Below, in pieces: positions 58,850 to 64,000 of a stretch of 64,000 nt of DNA. The notes under the pieces are model-generated. The model was given only the letters and a program-made list of their open reading frames with translations, ran no database searches and was not told where the DNA came from. Origin of the DNA: Adiantum capillus-veneris (Eukaryota; Streptophyta; Polypodiopsida; Polypodiales; Pteridaceae). Position 1 is the stretch's first letter, and every line of letters starts with the position of its first letter. The position numbers and the translations under genes are program-made. The stretch lies in assembly GCA_014529385.2 (NCBI GenBank), contig CM043959.1, positions 48,673,928-48,737,927 on the forward strand. The letters run 5' to 3'.

Positions 58850-61240
58850 TTATTGGAGAACGCAAGATGCTATGCATTGCTAGATGTGACAACTATAACA
58901 TGTGGATGGGGGGTGCTTTACACCTATCACCCATTCAATACATGATTAATTCTAACTATTTGTTGTCTGGTTGGTTAGCACGTGAGTCTCTCATCCCTCA
59001 GCTAGGAATGCTTGTGGCAAAAAGCTTCTCCTACAAAATCCAATTTCTTTGTGAATTTATCTTTGTAAAACTGATTAATTCTATGTTCTAGGGTAATTTA
59101 TGATCATAAAGATAATTTATTTTGTATTGAAACTTCAATCTAAATTGTACTTAAGCATTTGATTCCAATTGTGGTTAGGATTAAATACATAAGACACACA
59201 CACCCCTGTTTCCTAACTAGCGGGCTAATATCATATGCTTAAGTGTCAATTTAGTTAAAATTTGTTTAAGGAGCTAACTGTTTACAAGTATTATTTAGGA
59301 AAAATGGATTCCATCATTGGTTAAATTTGGATATGCTATTACTAAAGCTCCTAATCCCATTCCTACCATTGGTACACAATGCATTTTATCTTGTTTTAAG
59401 GGCCCTGGATTTCACAAGAAACTCCTATATTTTGAAAAATAAACATGTGAAAACAATACCCTATCTGCCCTCAACATTGCATCTATAAATGATTGGATTT
59501 CTCTTCTCGTAACATCATGAAAAAACCCCACTGATTGTCTTGAGAAAATTAATAAGCTGTTAATGTCGTTATCATTAATTTTTACTTTTCATCCCTTCCT
59601 TTATATTGTAAATAAGCTTTTACAAATAAATTGTATTATATCTATTCCTATAAAGCTTAAATCGCAAGTGGAAGTTGTCAACCCTCTCTTGGATTTGAAC
59701 TTATTGGACCTTGAAGAGAAAGAAGCATTGTCTAGGCTAGCTTTTCATTCTTCTGACTTATCTCGTTCTAGAAACATTTATGTAGCCTTCTCTAGTTTAG
59801 CTCCATTACTTCCTCCGAGACAAGTCGAATTGGACTCTATTTGACTTGACTACAAAGTATGGGATTTTGAGCTCATCAATCATAGGCTCCTTTCTCACTA
59901 GAATCCTTAGCCCTTATGTGTAGCATCTCCCCTGATCTTGTAGAGAATTGTAAAGCCACTGCTATTCAAGAAAAGCACTTACTATCTTCTGATTTCTTTT
60001 TTGAGCTTAGCCAAATCAAGCTTTCTGATATAGGTTATTCTAATGCTCTAATTTGGCACTTATAGCACGAACAAAAGGGTCCATTAACCAAGACAAATTC
60101 AAGGACCCAAAAAATTCCTTAAGAATTGTTGGAATACCTTTAGAACCTTTTTAAAATGTCAATGCAAGAGGTCGGAACCAAACTCATCTTGCACAACCTC
60201 TATCCTTTGGCTAGACCATCTTTTATGGTTTGTCCTCCAGAATTTACCCAAATTTTTCTCATTGTGTGCTGGACCAGCACAAGTCTATGCATTCATTGGG
60301 TGCGTAGCAACTATTCCCATTGAGGTAAGAGCTGCTCTTATTGCATACTTTTGGTTTCATGAGCATATGTTAGAGGCAGCTCGTGGCCTAGTCCTCTATA
60401 GTCCCAATACTCCATTACTCCCAAATCTAGTAAATACTCCTATTGCCAATACCATTGAGTCTATTCTTAAGCCTTCTAAAAACAAAGACTTATTCAAAAG
60501 GCTTCCTTTTACCCCTGTAGAAATCCGCTACCAAAAAGCCAAGACAATTTTGTGGATCAAAGGAATTGGGAGAAACTTCAAAAGCTTTGGATTGCAATGA
60601 TGATGATGAACAGGTTCGCTTCTTAACTAGAAAAGCTAATCATCTCTTCTCTTTTTCCACTAAGAAGAAAAGTAGTAAGAGATTTGTTCATGTCCTATTT
60701 GTTAATAAGTTCTTTGATTTCTTATCACTTGAAACTTTATTTAAAGAGGTTTCAAAGGACTTTAATATTAACAAAACATTTAGGAATTAAACATTAGGTT
60801 TACATGGAAATACACCAAAAACTTATCCACCTTACTATACAAACCCTTGGGAAACTTTTTGCAACTTCTCTTTTCCACTAGAAGAATGTATTTGTTCCAC
60901 TTCAAAAAGATTCAAACCATTTCTCAAAACTTTTGATAACTATGGTTTCCATGTCGTAACTACAAACCAAGAGATATGTAGACATCCATTGCTTAAAGAA
61001 GTGGTTAGCAAAGGCTTTTTCGTATTCCATATGAACCATTGAATCCCAAAGTAATCAGTAATGAATTATGTGATTGTTGGCCAAGAGTGTGTAAATTAAT
61101 GTGCATGAATGAGTCTGTAGCACATCATATATTTATAACAAAGGTAGTTATGAGAGAATTCTCTGTCATTTTTTCCAATCATAGACAGAATCAAAGATCT
61201 TGGTATAAAAATAAAGGTTTATTCTCTTGAGCCAATTGAA
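58850..61240 (+). pseudogene. Unrecognised decayed coding unit
   Basis: Several open segments of non-repetitive composition follow one another on the plus strand. Segments at 58867-59091, 59563-59844, 60262-60600 and 61039-61230 share one frame. Frame 2 carries 60566-61041, with a single stop at 60788-60790. Examples are LLDLNLLDLEEKEALSRLAF, QVYAFIGCVATIPIEVRAAL, PWETFCNFSFPLEECICST and NYGFHVVTTNQEICRHPLLK. Composition and the way open text resumes after each break suggest a once-continuous protein of several hundred residues. I do not recognise it. It lacks RT, integrase, protease and zinc-knuckle motifs. It could be an old transposon, virus-derived or host gene remnant; a chance run of open frames is less likely but possible. 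Confidence 0.4.
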
Positions 61241-61270
61241 ATTCGAGACTAAATGAACTAATCAATATTT

Positions 61271-61325
61271 ATGTGTGTGTGTGTGTGTGTGAGAGAGAAT
61301 ATAAATATGTGTGTGTGTGTGTGTA
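61271..61325. repeat. (GT)n microsatellite, interrupted
   Basis: Two GT runs separated by gagagagaatataaata, just before copy 3 of the local repeat. Confidence 0.9.
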
Positions 61326-61327
61326 TG

Positions 61328-62112
61328 TATCTATAGAATTATGCAAGGTGAAACTTCACTTTAACATTCTAGAACAATAGAATGCAAAAAAATTCAAGAC
61401 ATGTCAATGTGAAATGAAAGATGAAAAAAGAAAATTCATTTACTAATTTATAACTGAAATAACATTTAACGTAAGTTTCAATCATGACTAAGAACATTGA
61501 AAGTATGTCTAACCCAACTCCCCTCTAAGGCTTAATCTAGAAAGCCAAAAACACTCACAAGGCACTTTTTAATTGGCCAGAACCCCTATGGCCATGCTAG
61601 AATTTTTTTTCCCGATAGACGATTCTCTAATATTAAAGCTTGGCGAAAACAAGTATGCCTAAGGCCCCTGTCACACTGGGACGGGCAAGAGGTGGCCACT
61701 CCGAGGTGGCGAGCAGCTATTGGCTCTGCGAAAAGGGGAACTTGGGTCGGAGGCCTTGTCAGGTGGGTGGGCATCACCCCTCGGCCAACTTCTCGCACTC
61801 CATGGCCATCTGCAAAAGGCGACGCGGGAGAGCAGATGACAGGCACTGAGCTCTCGCCGTCAGCGTGAAGTGCGATCGTTTCAGCATTTGGCGAGCATTG
61901 GTTTGTTGTTGCAGACGGGCCGCTGCTTCTTTGAAATTGTGTGTGATATGAGAGGGGCTGGCCACCAAGAAAATTGTGCCCCAATCTAACAGGGGCCTAA
62001 CCCAACTTAAGGCTTCTTGTAGAAAGCCAAAAACACTCGCAAGGAATTGGCCAGAATCCCTATGGCCATGCTAGAATTTTTTTCCAATATTAAGGCTTGG
62101 CGAAAAAAACAC
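61328..62112 (+). repeat. Local dispersed repeat, copy 3, with a tandem-duplicated tail
   Basis: 61328-61552 matches the other copies (tagaattatgcaaggtgaaa, cttcactttaacattct, caatagaatgcaa, aagtatgtctaacccaact). The tail unit 61501-61650 (aagtatgtctaaccc ... cttggcgaaaac) recurs at 61651-62112 (aagtatgcctaa ... cccaacttaaggcttc ... cttggcgaaaa). In the second unit it is split by a 335-bp MITE. Without the MITE the two units are of similar length (about 150 bp and 125 bp). Confidence 0.82.
61660..62000. mobile_element. Tourist/Harbinger-like MITE with TAA target duplication
   Basis: The element spans 61663-61997 (335 bp). Its ends GGCCCCTGTCACACTGGG and, inverted, GGCCCCTGTTAGATTGGG are imperfect terminal repeats. 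TAA flanks both sides (61660-61662 and 61998-62000). A TWA target duplication with GGCC-rich ends is typical of PIF/Harbinger MITEs. The flanking text joined without the element (agtatgcc-taa-cccaac) equals the uninterrupted unit at 61501 and the copy at 56012, which confirms the insertion. It is more GC-rich than its surroundings. The short open frames inside are not genes. Confidence 0.85.
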
Positions 62113-62225
62113 GTTCGCGTTTGTAGTAAGCAACGCTGAATTGCACTCTTTAAAAGCGGGCATGCGCTGCCATCGGTGTACAGTAATCTCCCGTGCCAGT
62201 CAGGTATGTCACCTCAACGCATATG

Positions 62226-62247
62226 CCCCCCCCCCCCCCCCCCCCCC
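62226..62247. repeat. Poly-C tract
   Basis: A run of 22 C, about 180 bp upstream of the host gene start codon. Confidence 0.95.
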
Positions 62248-62424
62248 AAAACACAACAACAACCAACCAAAAGGTCGTTCTCTAGATGATTGATGTCTAC
62301 AAAAGAACTGGGTTGCTGTTGTTGCGAAGCATGTAGGTTCTGTTTGTTGTGGTTTCACCCTTCTTGATCTCACGATTTTGTTCTCCGTTTCTTTGCAGCT
62401 CTCTCTTTCTCTCTTCTCTCATTT

Positions 62425-64000
62425 ATGGCAAGCAGTCCGTTGAGTCCTTCTTTCTCAAAAGTAAGCTGGAGTAACAACCATGGATTTGGGCACTACCATG
62501 GAAAAGCACTTTTTCAGCAAGCAACAACCCAAGTCGATGACCAAGCTAACAGTTCCTCAATATTTGGTGCCCCAAACAAGGAACATGCTGCGCCGTGTAA
62601 TCCTTTCCAGAGCTCAAGATACCATGATGCTAATGGAAGTTTACCATCAATGTCTACCTGCGGAGCCACGGACGGTGCATTGACCACATCGTTTTCTTTT
62701 GGAATGCCATCATCTTTCGGACATGAGCTGAAATGTCCGCCCCTGCATTCAGCCCAAATATCAGGGTCCAAGCTCAGGCATGAAACAGGTTCGATTTTTT
62801 CGACTGTCGGAGCATCTCCATTCACATCCAAGGCATGCCAAACAACACAAGGCTGCTCATCTGGGTCATCCTTTTCCTGTGGAATAACTCCATCCAATCC
62901 ATTCAAAAAAGCTCCGTCTCTCGCAAATAGCAAAGAGCCGGAGGCAAGGATTTCTTTCCAGGGATCACCAAAACCCTTCTCCTCTTCTTTTGTAAACCCA
63001 TTCTCCACTGCAAAACCAGAGAGAACGACTCTTTTTCAGAAGTCGATAGTTCAGGCTGGCGACAAAACTTCATTCCCTTCAATGATCCAAAAAGAATCAG
63101 ACAGCTCAAAGGGAAGCATGCCAATTGTAACGACCCCTCAATCACCATTTGGACCAGGTGTGACAATCTTGAGGGCAATGATAATTGTGTAACCAGGTTT
63201 ACTGATGTATTAGGATCGTTCTTACTTTGGCATAAATGTTGTGCTAATGATTGTTGCTGTTTTCTCTTGTATGCAGGGCCCCCAAAGGAATCCTTTGTTT
63301 GGAGACCTTCAACTTCAGAGGAGAATACCATGTTCAGGCTGGAAGGCAACACCTTGGAATCTCAGGGCTTCTTTCGTACTCCATTAATCCAAGTGATTCC
63401 AGCATCTAGAGGACAGAATGTTGGAGGTCCTGTATCAACATCTTCCTTTCCAATGTTCAATCCAATGAAATCTGGTAAGCTTGTAGAAGTATTTATTCAA
63501 CTTACATAACAAAATTTGAGCCAGCGCCGATTTTTAAACTACCCTGCTACAATGTCGGCTTTGTTGAGGATGTTTCAGGACATCACAGGGAGTTGTAGTA
63601 AAGTAAGCAAAACCATGTACTGATTGGCAAAGAAGCTCAAAATAGTGTCATCATGGGGGATCATCTGAGCTATGTCTGCTAATTTCAGACAAAAAGGCCC
63701 TCATGGTGTTGCTGGAACTTCATCAGCTTTCTCCCAATCAGTAGGTTATGCAATACTAGATTCTGTTTTTTTTTGCTGGTTTATGGTAACTACGAAAGTA
63801 GTACATTTTTCACTTGCAAAATTACATATTCAATTCGTTGGTTTTCTCTTCGTTTTCTTTGCAGCATCTGGGGTATCAATTCCTGGAACAACATCCCCTT
63901 CTCCTACGCTTGGGATCTTAAAGCCCAGCTTTGATAAGACTTGCACTGTGCAAGGGCCAGTATTGGAAACTTTCCGTCCCTTCTTGCCCTTTGATTTTGG
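62425..64000 (+). CDS. FG/NPF-rich nucleoporin-like host gene, 5' part (runs off the window)
   Basis: Three exons fit one frame: 62425-63157, 63277-63474 and 63865-64000. Introns are 63158-63276 (GT...TATGCAG) and 63475-63864 (GTAAGC...TTTGCAG), both phase 1. The joins give PFGPGPPKESF and NPMKSASGVSI without a stop. The protein starts MASSPLSPSFSK and is rich in Ser, Pro and Phe, with FG or FG-like sites: SIFGAP (45-50), FSFG (90-93), SSFG (96-99) and SPFG (240-243), plus several NPF. FG repeats line the nuclear pore and bind transport receptors, so a nucleoporin-like role is inferred, not shown. The ATG follows a CT-rich 5' UTR, and a possible UTR intron ends at TTTCTTTGCAG (62398). The C-terminal part is outside the window. 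Confidence 0.6.

Noticed and set aside
61586-61984. 132-codon minus-strand open frame
   Set aside because: It lies almost wholly within the 335-bp MITE and crosses its left end, so it is a chance frame in GC-rich transposon sequence.
62514-63352. Minus-strand open frames opposite the FG-rich exons
   Set aside because: They are shadows of the plus-strand coding exon, and one of them crosses the supported intron.

Overview
This window reads as nuclear DNA from a plant with a repeat-rich genome. It is AT-rich and dominated by LTR retrotransposons of plant type (Ty3/gypsy chromoviruses, a Tat-type Ty3 element with two RNase H domains, and Ty1/copia). It also holds MITEs, long CT and GT microsatellites, and one GT-AG intron-containing host gene entering at the right edge. 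The species cannot be named from the sequence. I found no rRNA, no complete tRNA gene, no CRISPR array and no operon.

Layout. 1-4342: decayed Ty3 element, family A copy 1, cut by the window edge. 4343-6150: mostly featureless. 6151-8270: minus-strand chromovirus remnant (PBS, about 1.4 kb LTR, integrase C-terminus with chromodomain). 8290-12900: plus-strand chromovirus B, lacking its gag end, with an LTR holding a 67-84 bp tandem array. 13401-17312 onward: third chromovirus, C, with a 36-G polypurine tract. 17.3-25.9 kb: LTR remains, small tandem repeats and unexplained AT-rich DNA. 25892-31085: intact Ty1/copia element with two 278-bp LTRs that look identical, a tacgt target duplication, a tRNA-iMet PBS, a PPT and one uninterrupted 1393-codon gag-pol; this is the youngest insertion. 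31544-42493: old Tat-like Ty3 element with 2.7-kb LTRs and a broken coding region. 42.5-46.9 kb: microsatellites and one short coding-like stretch. 47.1-50.28 kb: family A copy 2. 50.28-52.9 kb: minus-strand, 3'-truncated Ty1/copia. 54.3-55.3 kb: family A copy 3. 55.3-62.1 kb: two MITEs, a local dispersed repeat family and an unrecognised decayed coding unit (58.85-61.24 kb). 62425-64000: first exons of an FG-rich, nucleoporin-like host gene.

How it works together. Apart from the right-edge gene, the coding sequence is retroelement gag-pol. All Ty3 copies carry stops, frameshifts or lost catalytic residues. Direct comparison of family A copies 1 and 2 shows that most sampled stops arose by C-to-T or G-to-A transitions, as expected from decay of methylated silenced DNA. 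Only the copia element at 26-31 kb still looks able to encode a complete set of proteins. No wholly new system could be demonstrated. The best unexplained candidates are the 58.85-61.24 kb coding remnant, the duplicated polypurine tract at 39.6-39.76 kb, the LTR tandem array at 12.4-12.9 kb and a 52-nt possible frame-shifting exon in the host gene.
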